Shown in pieces: positions 8,405-16,474 of a stretch of 64,000 nt of DNA (its first letter is position 1; each line of letters begins with the position of its first letter). Position numbers and translations under genes: made by a program. The notes under the pieces are model-generated. The model was not told the origin of the DNA. It made no database searches and saw nothing but the letters and a program-made list of their open reading frames with translations. The DNA comes from Streptomyces novaecaesareae (lineage in GTDB: Bacteria > Actinomycetota > Actinomycetes > Streptomycetales > Streptomycetaceae), in contig NZ_JNWQ01000038.1 of the NCBI RefSeq assembly GCF_000716875.1, forward strand, positions 1-64,000, given 5' to 3'.

Positions 8405-10225
8405 CTACTCCATCCCGGCAAGCACCAGCGGGAGGCGGCGGGCGCCGTCGGCGACCAGCTTCACCGGCACGCCCCAGTCCTGCTGGTGGACGTGGCAGGC
8501 CGGGTACTCGATCTCCGGGTCGTCGTCGCAGGAGGCCGCCATCGCCGAGACGTGCAGCACGCCCTCGGTGACCTCGTCGGAGAGCACCAGTTCGCGGGAG
8601 AGGTCGCTCTCCGCGCCCGCGCCGGAGACCAGCAGCTCGGGCGGGGTCGAGCTGACCAGCAGTCGGGTGGACGGGCCGTAGCGCTCGTCCAGCTTCTGGC
8701 CGCTCGGCGCCGAGAAGACCACGTCCAGCCGGAAGGCGCCCGGCGCGACCTCGGTGGCCGCGCGCTGGGTGCGGTGCGCCACCGACTCGACCCGTACCGC
8801 CTCCTCCGGCAGCCGCAGCCTGGTCAGCCGGTGCCGGGCCGACTCGACCACCACGATGTCGCCGTCCACCAGCACCGCCCCGGAGGGCTCGCGCAGGTCG
8901 GTGGCCAGCGTGCTGACCTCGCCGGTCGCCGGGTCGTAGCGGCGCAGCGCGTGGTTGTAGGTGTCGCTGACGGCCACCGAGCCGTCCGGCAGCACGGTGA
9001 CGCCCAGCGGGTGCTGGAGCAGGGCCTGGTCGGCGGCGCCGTCGCGGTGGCCGAAGTCGAACAGGCCGGTGCCGACGGCGGTTTCGACCGTCCCTGTTTC
9101 ACGTGAAACCACGCGCAGCGCGGAGGTCTCGGAGTCGGCGACCCAGAGCTTCCCGCCGTCCGCCGAGACCGCGAGGCCGGACGGCTGGGCGAACCAGGCC
9201 TCGGCGGCGGGCCCGTCCACCAGGCCCTCGTTGGTGGTGCCCGCCGCGACGCCGACCGTGCCGGCCGCCGGGTCGTACGCCCACAGCTGGTGCACACCCG
9301 CCATCGCGATCCACACCCGGCCGTCGAACCAGGCGACGTCCCACGGTGAGGACAGGTCCACCTCGCGGGCCGGGCCCTCGGTGGCCGAGCCCTGCCACCA
9401 CTGACGGCCGGTGCCGGCCAGCGTGGTCACGCTGCCGTCGGCCAGCCGCAGTCCGCGCAGGGCGTGGTTGACGGTGTCGGCGACGACCACGTCGTAGTCG
9501 TACGGGTGGCCTTCCGGCAGCAGCGCCAGGCCCTGCGGCTCGCTGAACCGGGGGCTGGTGCCGTCCACCAGGCCGCGCTGCCCGTCGCCGATCCGGCGCA
9601 CCACCGTCTCGCCGTCCTCGGCCAGCTCGACCAGCGAGTGGTGGCCGGAGTCGGCGACCAGGAAGTGACCGTTCGGCAGCCGGACGGCCTTGCCGGGGAA
9701 CTTGAGGTCCCCCGCAGTCGGCTCCGGCGCCACGTACGGGCCGTCGCCGCGGCGCAGCGTGCCCTTCGCGGCGTGCTCGGCCTCCAGCTCCTCGACCAGC
9801 CGGGCGATCGCGTGGGCGTGGCCCTCACCGGCGTGCTGGGCGACGACGTAACCCTCCGGGTCGATCACCACCAGCGTCGGCCAGGCCCGGACGGCGTACT
9901 GCTTCCAGGTGGCCAGCGCCGGGTCGTCCAGCACCGGGTGGTGCACCTCGTACCGGGCGACGGCGTCCACCACGGCCTGGTGGTCGGCCTCGTGCACGAA
10001 CTTCGGCGAGTGCACCCCGACGATCACCACGGTGTCGCGGTGCTTCTCCTCCAGCTCCCGCAGCTCGTCCAGGACGTGCAGACAGTTGATGCAGCAGAAG
10101 GTCCAGAAGTCCAGGATGGTGATCTTGCCCCGGAAGTCGGCGAGCGTGAGCTCCTTGCCGCCGGTGTTCAGCCAACCGCCTGCCCCGACCAGCTGGGGGG
10201 CGCGTACACGTGCACGAGATGCCAT
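8405..10225 (-). CDS. Thioredoxin-like/NHL-repeat protein (NHLRC2-like)
   Basis: A 606-residue protein with an N-terminal thioredoxin fold and a following beta-propeller. Residues 24-160 contain LDFWTFCCINCLHVLDEL with the redox pair C45-I-N-C48, then a cis-Pro region (AVRAWPTLVVIDPEG). Residues 190-490 hold repeated NHL units such as PSGLAVSADGGKLWVADS and PLGVTVLPDGSVAVSDTYN. The last 100 residues form a separate beta domain. The same architecture occurs in NHLRC2 of animals; bacterial members have no settled function but probably couple a thiol-disulfide step to a protein-binding propeller. No signal peptide is visible, so it is cytoplasmic. The start chosen is ATG 10225; upstream in-frame sequence is low-complexity and antisense to the next gene. 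Confidence 0.85.
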   Translation of the reverse strand: MASRARVRAPQLVGAGGWLNTGGKELTLADFRGKITILDFWTFCCINCLHVLDELRELEEKHRDTVVIVGVHSPKFVHEADHQAVVDAVARYEVHHPVLDDPALATWKQYAVRAWPTLVVIDPEGYVVAQHAGEGHAHAIARLVEELEAEHAAKGTLRRGDGPYVAPEPTAGDLKFPGKAVRLPNGHFLVADSGHHSLVELAEDGETVVRRIGDGQRGLVDGTSPRFSEPQGLALLPEGHPYDYDVVVADTVNHALRGLRLADGSVTTLAGTGRQWWQGSATEGPAREVDLSSPWDVAWFDGRVWIAMAGVHQLWAYDPAAGTVGVAAGTTNEGLVDGPAAEAWFAQPSGLAVSADGGKLWVADSETSALRVVSRETGTVETAVGTGLFDFGHRDGAADQALLQHPLGVTVLPDGSVAVSDTYNHALRRYDPATGEVSTLATDLREPSGAVLVDGDIVVVESARHRLTRLRLPEEAVRVESVAHRTQRAATEVAPGAFRLDVVFSAPSGQKLDERYGPSTRLLVSSTPPELLVSGAGAESDLSRELVLSDEVTEGVLHVSAMAASCDDDPEIEYPACHVHQQDWGVPVKLVADGARRLPLVLAGME

Positions 10226-10274
10226 GCCCCAATGAAACCGCACGTCCGCTGCCCGCATTCCGGGCGTCCCGGGT

Positions 10275-10793
10275 TCAGCGGGTGAGGTCGGCCTGCCAGC
10301 GCGTTTCGCCGTCCTGCTGTTCGGTGGTGGGGTGCAGGCCGAGGGCGATGGCGACCTTGGCGGAGGCGTGGTGGTCGGGGTGGATGTGGGCGACGGCGGT
10401 GGGGACGCCGGCGGCGGTGAGGTGGGCGAGCAGGGCGCGGGCGGCCTCGGTGGCCAGGCCGCGGCCCTGCCAGGGGGTGCCGACCACCCAGGCGAGTTCG
10501 GCCTCGGCGGGGCGGACGGTGGCCTGCACGTAGCCGGTGAGGGCGCCGTCGGCGCGCAGCCGCAGCACCCAGTTGCCCCAGGCCTCGGCCGGATCGGGGG
10601 AGCCGGCGGCGAGCCGGGCGCAGCGGGCGCGCATCTCCTCGACGGTGGCGGGGCGGCCGCCGGTGAAGGCGTGCAGGGCCGGATCGGCGAGGGCGGCCGC
10701 CAGCTCCTCGGCGTGCTCGGCGGCGATCGGCAGCAGGTCGAGGCGCTCGCTGCGCAGCGGGACGGCGGTGGGGTCGGGACGCATGACGGCCAT
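10275..10793 (-). CDS. GNAT family N-acetyltransferase
   Basis: A 172-residue GNAT protein transferring acetyl from acetyl-CoA to an unknown amine. The acetyl-CoA loop appears as VVGTPWQGRGLATEAARALLAHL (residues 103-125; Q/R-x-x-G-x-A form), and the later strand AVAHIHPDHHASAKVAIALG is the common signature of RimJ/L-like GNATs. The N-terminus LRSERLDLLPI also fits that subgroup. A second in-frame ATG lies three codons downstream. It ends 49 bp after the preceding gene's start on the same strand, so it may be read together with it, upstream in the operon. Confidence 0.8.
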   Translation of the reverse strand: MAVMRPDPTAVPLRSERLDLLPIAAEHAEELAAALADPALHAFTGGRPATVEEMRARCARLAAGSPDPAEAWGNWVLRLRADGALTGYVQATVRPAEAELAWVVGTPWQGRGLATEAARALLAHLTAAGVPTAVAHIHPDHHASAKVAIALGLHPTTEQQDGETRWQADLTR

Positions 10794-10915
10794 TGAAGGC
10801 GATCGGGCCCCCGCCGTGCGACGGGGTTTCCCACGGGTGCTTCGTGGCGGTGCTTTTCGGCGGGCGGGGGCGCGGGGTCGAATGGGGCCGACGTCTACAC
10901 GGAGGAGGCCCCACG

Positions 10916-11404
10916 GTGCGGTACCTGGTCAGGGAGAAGCTGTTCGCGGTCGGCGACGACTACTGGATCGAGGACGACCGGGGCCACAAGGCGTACCTGG
11001 TGGACGGCAAGGTGCTGAGGCTGCGGCACACCTTCGAACTGAGGGACGCACATGACCGGGTGGTCGCGGTGGTGAAGGAGAAGATGCTCACCGTCCGCGA
11101 CGCGATGAAGATCGAGGACGCCGACGGCGAGGTGATCGCGACCGTCCGGGAGAAGCTGCTCACCCCGTTCCGCGACAAGTACCTGGTGGAGCTGGCCTCC
11201 GGCGGCGAGCTGAAGATCCACGGCAACCTGATCGACAAGGACTACCGGATCGAGAACCAGCACGGCGACGAGCTGGCCCGGATCAGCCGCAAGTGGTTCC
11301 GGATCCGGGACACCTACGGGGTGGAGATCGCCGACGGCGCGGACACCGGCCTGCTGCTGGCCATCGCGGCCTGCGTGGACCACCTGGTGCACGAGGAGCA
11401 CTGA
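10916..11404 (+). CDS. LURP-one-related (Tubby-like C2) protein
   Basis: A 162-residue protein of the LOR/Tubby-like beta-barrel family. It shows repeated short beta units: REKLFAVGDDYWIED, KEKMLTVRDAMKIED, REKLLTPFRDKYLVE, SRKWFRIRDTYGVEI, each ending in an acidic turn. The plant LURP1 and animal scramblase relatives bind membranes; the bacterial role is not known. The start is GTG 10916, preceded by GGAGGA at 10901. The final helix (LLLAIAACVDHL) corresponds to the hydrophobic helix running through the barrel in the family. It stands alone, divergent from the GNAT gene. Confidence 0.75.
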   Translation: MRYLVREKLFAVGDDYWIEDDRGHKAYLVDGKVLRLRHTFELRDAHDRVVAVVKEKMLTVRDAMKIEDADGEVIATVREKLLTPFRDKYLVELASGGELKIHGNLIDKDYRIENQHGDELARISRKWFRIRDTYGVEIADGADTGLLLAIAACVDHLVHEEH

Positions 11405-11575
11405 GCCGGCCCCGGACCCCGGATGCGGATCCGGCTCGGCGCGATCCTGGTCGAGCCGGAGCCGCATCCAGCGGTGTGGGTGTCGGCCGGCTGCAACCTC
11501 GCGGTGGCGGCGGTGGTGTCGGCCGCGATCGCGTAGCGCCCGGTCGGCCCGGCGGCGGGTCGGCCTCGCGGCTGG

Positions 11576-11923
11576 TCACGCCGGGTGGGGCGCGCCGCCC
11601 AGGACGTGCTCCCGGCCCCACGCGCCCAGCGGTCCCAGCGCCGCGTTGAGGCGCTGCCCCACCTCGGTCAGCGTGTACTCGACCCGGGGCGGCACCTCGT
11701 CGTACGCCTCCCGGTGCACGATGCCGTCCGTCTCCAGCTCGCGCAGGTGCGCGGCCAGCACCTTCTCGGTGATCCCCGGCACCTGGCGGCGCAGTTCGCC
11801 GAAGCGGCAGCTCCCGTGCTGGTCCAGTGCCCAGAGGATCAGCACCTTCCACTTGCCGCCGATCACGTCCATCGCGGCGTCGATCCCGCAGACGTACGCC
11901 CCCGGCCTCGGCACGGTCGCCAT
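11576..11923 (-). CDS. HxlR family transcriptional regulator
   Basis: A 115-residue winged-helix regulator of the HxlR family (homodimeric, redox or aldehyde responsive in studied cases). Typical landmarks are an N-proximal cysteine (VCGIDAAMDVIGGKWKVLILWAL, C12), the wHTH with PGITEKVLAAHLRELETDGIV, and YTLTEVGQRL before the C-terminal dimer helix. A lone N-terminal Cys is the sensing residue in HypR-type members. It is divergent from the imine-reductase-like gene with a 97-bp gap holding a perfect palindrome, so it very likely controls that neighbour and itself. Confidence 0.88.
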   Translation of the reverse strand: MATVPRPGAYVCGIDAAMDVIGGKWKVLILWALDQHGSCRFGELRRQVPGITEKVLAAHLRELETDGIVHREAYDEVPPRVEYTLTEVGQRLNAALGPLGAWGREHVLGGAPHPA

Positions 11924-11966
11924 GCCCACCCCTTCCGACCTGGATACTGACCCCAGGGTAACCACC

Positions 11967-11978
11967 CACTTCGAAGTG
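11967..11978. promoter_or_regulatory. Palindromic operator in the HxlR/oxidoreductase divergent promoter
   Basis: CACTTCGAAGTG is a perfect 12-bp palindrome near the middle of the 97-bp gap between the two divergent genes; GTACTTGAT follows at once and may be part of the same site. Confidence 0.5.
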
Positions 11979-12020
11979 CGTACTTGATCGTTTCCGGGGC
12001 CGGCGCGGAGGCTGACTCCC

Positions 12021-12932
12021 GTGACGAACAAGCCTGTTGAGAACGCATCCGAGAACGCATCCGAGAGCCCGCTCACCCCGCTCACCCTGCTCGGCCTCGG
12101 CGCCATGGGCACCGCGCTGGCCGAGGCCTGGCTCACCGCCGGGCACCCGCTGACCGTCTGGAACCGCACCGCCGCCCGGGCCGACGCGCTCGCCGTCCGC
12201 GGCGCCGCCGTCGCCCCCACCGTCGCCGAGGCCGTCGCGGCGAACCGCCTGATCGTCGTCTGCCTGCTCGACGACGCCTCCGTGGACGACGCGCTGGCCG
12301 GCCTCGACCTGACCGGCAAGGACCTGGTCAACGTGGTCACCAGCACCCCCGGGCAGGCCCGCGCCCGCGCCGCCTGGGCCGCCCGGCGCGGCGCCCGCTA
12401 CCTGGACGGCGGGATCATGGCCGTCCCGCCGATGATCGGTGTCCCGGCGGCCGGGCCGTACGTCTTCTACAGCGGCCCGTCCGAGCTGTTCGAGGAGCAC
12501 CGCGCGGTGCTCGCCGCGCCGGCCGGCACCCGGTACGTCGGTGAGGACGCCGGGTACGCGGCCCTGCACGACGTGGCGCTGCTCAGCGCGATGTACGGGA
12601 TGTTCGCCGGGGTCGCGCACGCCTTCGCGCTGGTCCGCGGCGAGGCCGTCGCGCCGGGCGACCTCGCGCCGATGCTCAGCGACTACGTCACTGCGATGAC
12701 CCGGTCCATCGCCGGCACCGCGGAGCAGCTGGAGAGCGGCGACTACACCAAGGGCGTGGTGTCCAACCTGGCGATGCAGGTGGCCGGAAAGGGCACGCTG
12801 CTGCGCACCGCCGAGGAGCAGGGGGTGAGCGCCGAACTGCTGGAGCCGTACTTCCGGCTGATGGAGCGCCGACTGGAGGTCGGCAGCGGCGAGGAGGACC
12901 TGACCGGGGTCGTCGACCTGCTGCGACGGTGA
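12021..12932 (+). CDS. NAD(P)-dependent imine-reductase-like dehydrogenase
   Basis: A 303-residue enzyme of the beta-hydroxyacid dehydrogenase superfamily, closest in pattern to bacterial imine reductases. Residues 20-50 form the Rossmann motif (LLGLGAMGTALAEAW, then VWNRTAARAD, where the R after N-x-T favours NADPH). The all-helical C-terminal half makes the dimer and active site. The lysine typical of hydroxyisobutyrate dehydrogenases is not evident, which supports the imine-reductase reading. A 12-bp direct repeat near the start encodes the doubled ENAS. The start is GTG 12021. Control is probably by the divergent HxlR gene. Confidence 0.8.
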   Translation: MTNKPVENASENASESPLTPLTLLGLGAMGTALAEAWLTAGHPLTVWNRTAARADALAVRGAAVAPTVAEAVAANRLIVVCLLDDASVDDALAGLDLTGKDLVNVVTSTPGQARARAAWAARRGARYLDGGIMAVPPMIGVPAAGPYVFYSGPSELFEEHRAVLAAPAGTRYVGEDAGYAALHDVALLSAMYGMFAGVAHAFALVRGEAVAPGDLAPMLSDYVTAMTRSIAGTAEQLESGDYTKGVVSNLAMQVAGKGTLLRTAEEQGVSAELLEPYFRLMERRLEVGSGEEDLTGVVDLLRR

Positions 12933-12938
12933 GGGGCG

Positions 12939-12955
12939 GCCGGTAACGTACCGGC
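12939..12955 (+). promoter_or_regulatory. Leaderless -10 inside a small inverted repeat before the GNAT gene
   Basis: GCCGGTA-ACG-TACCGGC is a perfect 7-bp-arm inverted repeat ending one base before ATG 12956. It contains TAACGT (12944-12949), six bases before the ATG, a probable leaderless -10. Confidence 0.4.
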
Positions 12956-13525
12956 ATGGCAGACCTTGAAGAACGCGCCGATGTCGTCGCGTCCGGCTCA
13001 CGGCAGACCGGGGCAGGGGTGGTGGTCCGACCTCGCCGCGGCGACGACCTCGCCGACTGCGTCCGGGTGTTGGGCGACGTGCACACCGCCGACGGCTACC
13101 CCGCCGACTGGCCCGACCGCCCCGCCGCCTGGCTCACCCCGGACGGCCTGCTCGCCGCCTGGATCGCCGAGTCGCAGGGCCGGCTCGCCGGACACGTCGG
13201 CCTCGCCCGCAGCGCCCCGGGCGACCTCGCCCCCGCCCTGTGGAGCCACCGCACCGGCGGCCCCCCGGCGCTCACCGCCGTGATCGGCCGCCTCTACGTC
13301 GCCCCCGGGGCGCGCGGCCACCACATCGGCGCCCGCCTGCTGGCCTGCGCCGTCACGCACGCGCGGGCGCTCGGCCTGCACCCCGTCCTCGACGTCCTCG
13401 CCACCGACACCGCGGCCGCGGCCCTCTACCGCCGCCTCGGCTGGACCCACCTCGGCAGCGGCGACCAGCAGTGGGCCTCGGGCCGCACCGTCACCGTCCA
13501 CTGCTTCGCCGCCCCGAGGGCCTGA
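12956..13525 (+). CDS. GNAT family N-acetyltransferase
   Basis: A 189-residue GNAT. The acetyl-CoA loop is read in APGARGHHIGARLLACAVTHAR (about residues 118-140), preceded by the beta-4 strand IGRLYV, and DVLATDTAAAALYRRLGWTHLG is the usual C-terminal strand-helix. These are the marks of the acetyltransferase fold; the acceptor is unknown. It follows the dehydrogenase gene by 23 bp but has its own likely leaderless promoter. The N-terminal 20 residues are not conserved in GNATs and may be disordered. Confidence 0.8.
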   Translation: MADLEERADVVASGSRQTGAGVVVRPRRGDDLADCVRVLGDVHTADGYPADWPDRPAAWLTPDGLLAAWIAESQGRLAGHVGLARSAPGDLAPALWSHRTGGPPALTAVIGRLYVAPGARGHHIGARLLACAVTHARALGLHPVLDVLATDTAAAALYRRLGWTHLGSGDQQWASGRTVTVHCFAAPRA

Positions 13526-13579
13526 CCCGGCCCGCCCGACCCGGCCCGCCCGACCCCGGTGGTCGGGCGGGGGCGCCAC

Positions 13580-13770
13580 ACCGGAGCGACTCCGAACCGT
13601 CGGTCGGCCTCACGGCCGAACGGGGGTACGGCGAACTCGGCCGCCACATCCGGCAGGAGCCGGTGATCGAGTACCGCGCAGCTGCCAGGCAGCCCGCGCC
13701 GACCGCGACATGGTCGAGCACGGCCTTGCACCGCGCCGCGAGTTCGCGCTGCGTGATGGTCTTCCTGGCG
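13580..13770 (-). pseudogene. Remnant of a Phd/YefM-type antitoxin gene
   Basis: On the leftward strand one frame reads RKTITQRELAARCKAVLDHV, which strongly resembles the N-terminus of Phd/YefM antitoxins (normally TITQRELRN...). The match then fades, and a different frame reads PDVAAEFAVPPFGREADRRF, resembling the family's C-terminal VAELxPxGRRRRF stretch. A frameshift plus drift would explain this. There is no start codon in good context and no toxin gene downstream. The rest of the 414-bp gap (13526-13939) shows no further gene that I can support. Confidence 0.4.
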
Positions 13771-13939
13771 CCGGGCTCGCCCGCACCACCCGGCCGTGGG
13801 GGCCGGGCCCGGTGCGGGCTTCTCCTCGACCTCGTGGGCGACCCGGCTCCGCGCGTTGCCGCCGGATCCCTCGGGCGGGGGAGCCGGATCGTCGTGTGGG
13901 CGGAGGTCGCGGCCGGGGGGTGCGGGCGAGTCTGGGGGC

Positions 13940-14917
13940 ATGGTGAAGCACGGGTGGGTGCGGGACGGTCGGGCGGTGGCCGGCTGGGGTGTCGGATACG
14001 CCGGGTTCGGGGTGGGGTGCGCGCTGAGCGGGACGGCGCTGCTGGGCGCCTCCTGGCTGGGGTGGGTGGTGGCCGGGGTCGGGCTGGCGGCCGCCGGGGC
14101 CGGGTGGGCGGCGGTGCGGCTGCGGCCGTCGGCGGGGCTGCGGTGGGTGCTGTGGGGGTTGTGCGGGCCGGCCGCGGTGGCCGCCTGGGGCCTGCTGATG
14201 GACGTGGTGACGCTGCTGTTCGGGCAGCGCGTGGACAGCGTCCCCGATACGGTGCACCGGGTGCTCGCGGCGGTCGGGGCGGTGCTGCTGGCCGGTGCCG
14301 CCGGTGCCCGGCGGCCGGTCGTGGACGGCGCGGAGACGGCCGGCCCGGCGGCCGCGCCGGTACCCCCGGCGGCCCCTTCGGCGGCCCCGGCTGCCGTCCA
14401 ACTCGCCGCCTGGGCAGGGACCTTGGCCTTCGTGCCGTATGTGGTGATGAAGCTGATCTGGGCGTTCGGCGGCAGCTTCGCCGGGATCAGCGGCGACCAG
14501 ATGTACGCCGACTACGTGCGCAACGGCTCCTCCGGGCTCTGGCTCGCCCTGGAACGCTGGGGACTGGACGGCACGGTGCTGCTCGCGATGATCGGGGTGT
14601 TCCTGCTGTGGGGGCTGGTCCGGCCCTGGGGGTTGGTCTTCCCGCGCTGGACCCTGCCGCTGCGCGGCCGTCGCGTCCCGCGCTGGCTGCCGCTCACCCC
14701 GGCGCTGATCGGCGCGGCCACGCTGGCGCCGTACGGGCTGGTCGGCATCGGCTACCTGGCGCTGTGCACGACCGGGGTGACGCAGATCAGGACGGGCGCG
14801 CTCGCCACGGCCGGGCAGGCGCTGCAGATCTCCTGGGTCGGGATGTTCTCGTTCGCCGGGTACGGGGTCGCGCTGGTGGTGGCCGCCCGCTCGTACTGGC
14901 GGCGGACGGCGGCGTGA
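13940..14917 (+). CDS. Multi-pass integral membrane protein
   Basis: A 325-residue membrane protein with about seven or eight hydrophobic segments (for example GVGYAGFGVGCALSGTALLGA, WLGWVVAGVGLAAAGAGWAAV, LRWVLWGLCGPAAVAAWGLL, VLAAVGAVLLAGAAGA, TLAFVPYVVMKLIWAFGGS, GTVLLAMIGVFLLWGL). A Pro/Ala-rich cytoplasmic or periplasmic loop splits the two halves near residue 140. I recognise no catalytic or transport motif. The start chosen is ATG 13940; the frame is open upstream but that part is Arg/Pro-rich with no ribosome site. Function unknown. Confidence 0.7.
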   Translation: MVKHGWVRDGRAVAGWGVGYAGFGVGCALSGTALLGASWLGWVVAGVGLAAAGAGWAAVRLRPSAGLRWVLWGLCGPAAVAAWGLLMDVVTLLFGQRVDSVPDTVHRVLAAVGAVLLAGAAGARRPVVDGAETAGPAAAPVPPAAPSAAPAAVQLAAWAGTLAFVPYVVMKLIWAFGGSFAGISGDQMYADYVRNGSSGLWLALERWGLDGTVLLAMIGVFLLWGLVRPWGLVFPRWTLPLRGRRVPRWLPLTPALIGAATLAPYGLVGIGYLALCTTGVTQIRTGALATAGQALQISWVGMFSFAGYGVALVVAARSYWRRTAA

Positions 14918-15108
14918 CCGGGACCGGGCCGGTTTGCTGAGGTGGCAACAAAGCTTGCCGATGACTGACGGCTGGTCGCAGCCTGGCCGTGGAGGTGAGC
15001 GCCATGAGCGAGACGAGGACGACGGCGAGGACGGTACCGCGCGTCCGGCGCCGCCGTGCCCGCCTGAGCCGGGAAGCTTCTCGTCAACCACGAACGGAGT
15101 GCAACGAC

Positions 15109-15993
15109 ATGACCGCACACCAGCACCAGCACCACCACGGCCATGGCCACGGTCACGGCCCCGCCGCCGACTTCGACTGGGACGCGCTCGCCGCACACCT
15201 GGAGCACGAGGCCGACCTGCGGGCCGACGCCGTCACCGAGGCCGCGCGGTGGCTGACCGGCCTGTACGGGGACGGCACCGTCCGGCGGGTCCTCGACGTC
15301 GGCAGCGGGCCGGGAGTGATCGCCGCACTGCTGGCGGACGCCTTCCCGGCGGCCGAGGTGGTGGCCGTCGACCAGTCGGCTGCCCTGCTGGAGCGCGCCC
15401 GGACCCGCTCCGGAGGCCGGCTCGGCACCCAACAGGCCGACCTGCCGGCCGAGTTCGACAAGCTCGGCGAGGCCGACCTGATCTGGTCCGGCAACGCGAT
15501 CCACCACCTCGGCGACCAGCAGGCCGCGCTCGCCTCCCTCGCCGGGGTGCTGCGCCCCGGCGGGCTGCTCGCCGTCGCCGAGCGCGGCCTGCCGCCGCGC
15601 TACCTCCCCCGCGACTTCGGCCTCGGCAGGCCCGGCTTCCAGGCCCGGCTGGACGCGGCCCACGAGGACGGCTTCAGCACCATGCGGGCCGAACTGCCCG
15701 GCAGCACCGAGGAGATCGAGGACTGGCCGGCCATGCTGGACCGGGCCGGCCTGGTCCCGAGCGGCACCCGCACCTTCCTGGTCGACCGCCCCGCCCCGCT
15801 CGACCGCCCCACCCGCGAGTACCTGCACACCCAGCTCGGCCGCCTGCACGACCGGCTCGCCGACGCCCTCCAGCCCGAGGACCGTACGACCCTCGAAGCC
15901 CTCCTCGCCGAGGACGCCCCCACCGGCATCCTCCACCGCCCCGACGCCTTCTACCTCTCCGCCATGACCGTCCACACCGCCCGTAAGCCCTGA
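15109..15993 (+). CDS. Class I SAM-dependent methyltransferase with a His-rich N-terminus
   Basis: A 294-residue methyltransferase. The SAM-binding motif I is VLDVGSGPGVIAALL (residues 62-76), motif II VVAVDQS, and LIWSGNAIHHLGD with VLRPGGLLAV give the later motifs. Before the fold comes MTAHQHQHHHGHGHGHG, a run of nine His in 17 residues able to bind Ni, Zn or Cu. ATG 15109 has GGAG at suitable distance. An in-frame ATG at 15004 has an even better site (GGAGGTGAG) and would add 35 Arg-rich residues; I prefer the shorter form but cannot exclude the longer. CutA follows 35 bp downstream, suggesting a metal theme. Confidence 0.82.
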   Translation: MTAHQHQHHHGHGHGHGPAADFDWDALAAHLEHEADLRADAVTEAARWLTGLYGDGTVRRVLDVGSGPGVIAALLADAFPAAEVVAVDQSAALLERARTRSGGRLGTQQADLPAEFDKLGEADLIWSGNAIHHLGDQQAALASLAGVLRPGGLLAVAERGLPPRYLPRDFGLGRPGFQARLDAAHEDGFSTMRAELPGSTEEIEDWPAMLDRAGLVPSGTRTFLVDRPAPLDRPTREYLHTQLGRLHDRLADALQPEDRTTLEALLAEDAPTGILHRPDAFYLSAMTVHTARKP

Positions 15994-16016
15994 GCCGCCG
16001 CGCCCGCCCCCGGCGG

Positions 16017-16022
16017 TACCGT
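16017..16022 (+). promoter_or_regulatory. -10 element of cutA (leaderless)
   Basis: TACCGT lies six bases before ATG 16029, which has no Shine-Dalgarno sequence. Confidence 0.4.
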
Positions 16023-16028
16023 CGGGGC

Positions 16029-16370
16029 ATGACAGCGAGCGAGCAGCGCTTCGTCGTGGTGACCACCACCCACGAGAGCGAGGAGCAGGCCCGGGCCCTG
16101 GCGTCCGCCGTGGTGCGCGAGCGGCTGGCGGCCTGCGCCCAGGTGTACCCGGTGCGGTCGGTGTACCGGTGGGAGGGCGAGGTGCAGGACGCCGAGGAGT
16201 GGCGGATCGACCTCAAGACCCGGGCCGAACTCGCCGACCGGCTGGGCGCGTTCGTCGCCGAGCGGCACTCGTACGAGACGCCCGAGGTGATCGCCGTGCC
16301 GGTGGCGGCCGGCAGCCCCGGCTACCTGGACTGGGTGGCGGCGGAGACGGCGACCCCGGAAGGGCCGTAG
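16029..16370 (+). CDS. cutA: CutA family divalent-cation tolerance protein
   Basis: A 113-residue CutA1 protein, a trimeric ferredoxin-like fold linked to copper and other divalent-metal tolerance, with unclear mechanism. The family core is obvious: FVVVTTTHESEEQARALASAVVRERLAACAQV at residues 8-39 (with the conserved ACAQ), SVYRWEGEVQDAEEWRIDLKT at 44-64 and YETPEVIAVPV at 82-92. Length matches the family. It probably has its own leaderless promoter and ends at a terminator shared with metG. Confidence 0.92.
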   Translation: MTASEQRFVVVTTTHESEEQARALASAVVRERLAACAQVYPVRSVYRWEGEVQDAEEWRIDLKTRAELADRLGAFVAERHSYETPEVIAVPVAAGSPGYLDWVAAETATPEGP

Positions 16371-16408
16371 CCCAGGGCGGACGCCGGTCGACCGGCCGTA
16401 CGGACGGC

Positions 16409-16444
16409 GCAGGGCCCGGAGGATCGATCGCCTCCGGGCCCTGC
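16409..16444. terminator. Bidirectional hairpin terminator
   Basis: A perfect 14-bp stem GCAGGGCCCGGAGG with an ATCGATCG loop separates the convergent cutA and metG genes. Confidence 0.85.
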
Positions 16445-16474
16445 ATCCGTGTGCCGTTCCCGGCCCTGCCGGTC

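Noticed and set aside
11423..11536. 37-codon rightward frame after the LURP-one-like gene
   Set aside because: No ribosome site and a hydrophobic end that GC-rich DNA gives by chance; left out as unsupported.
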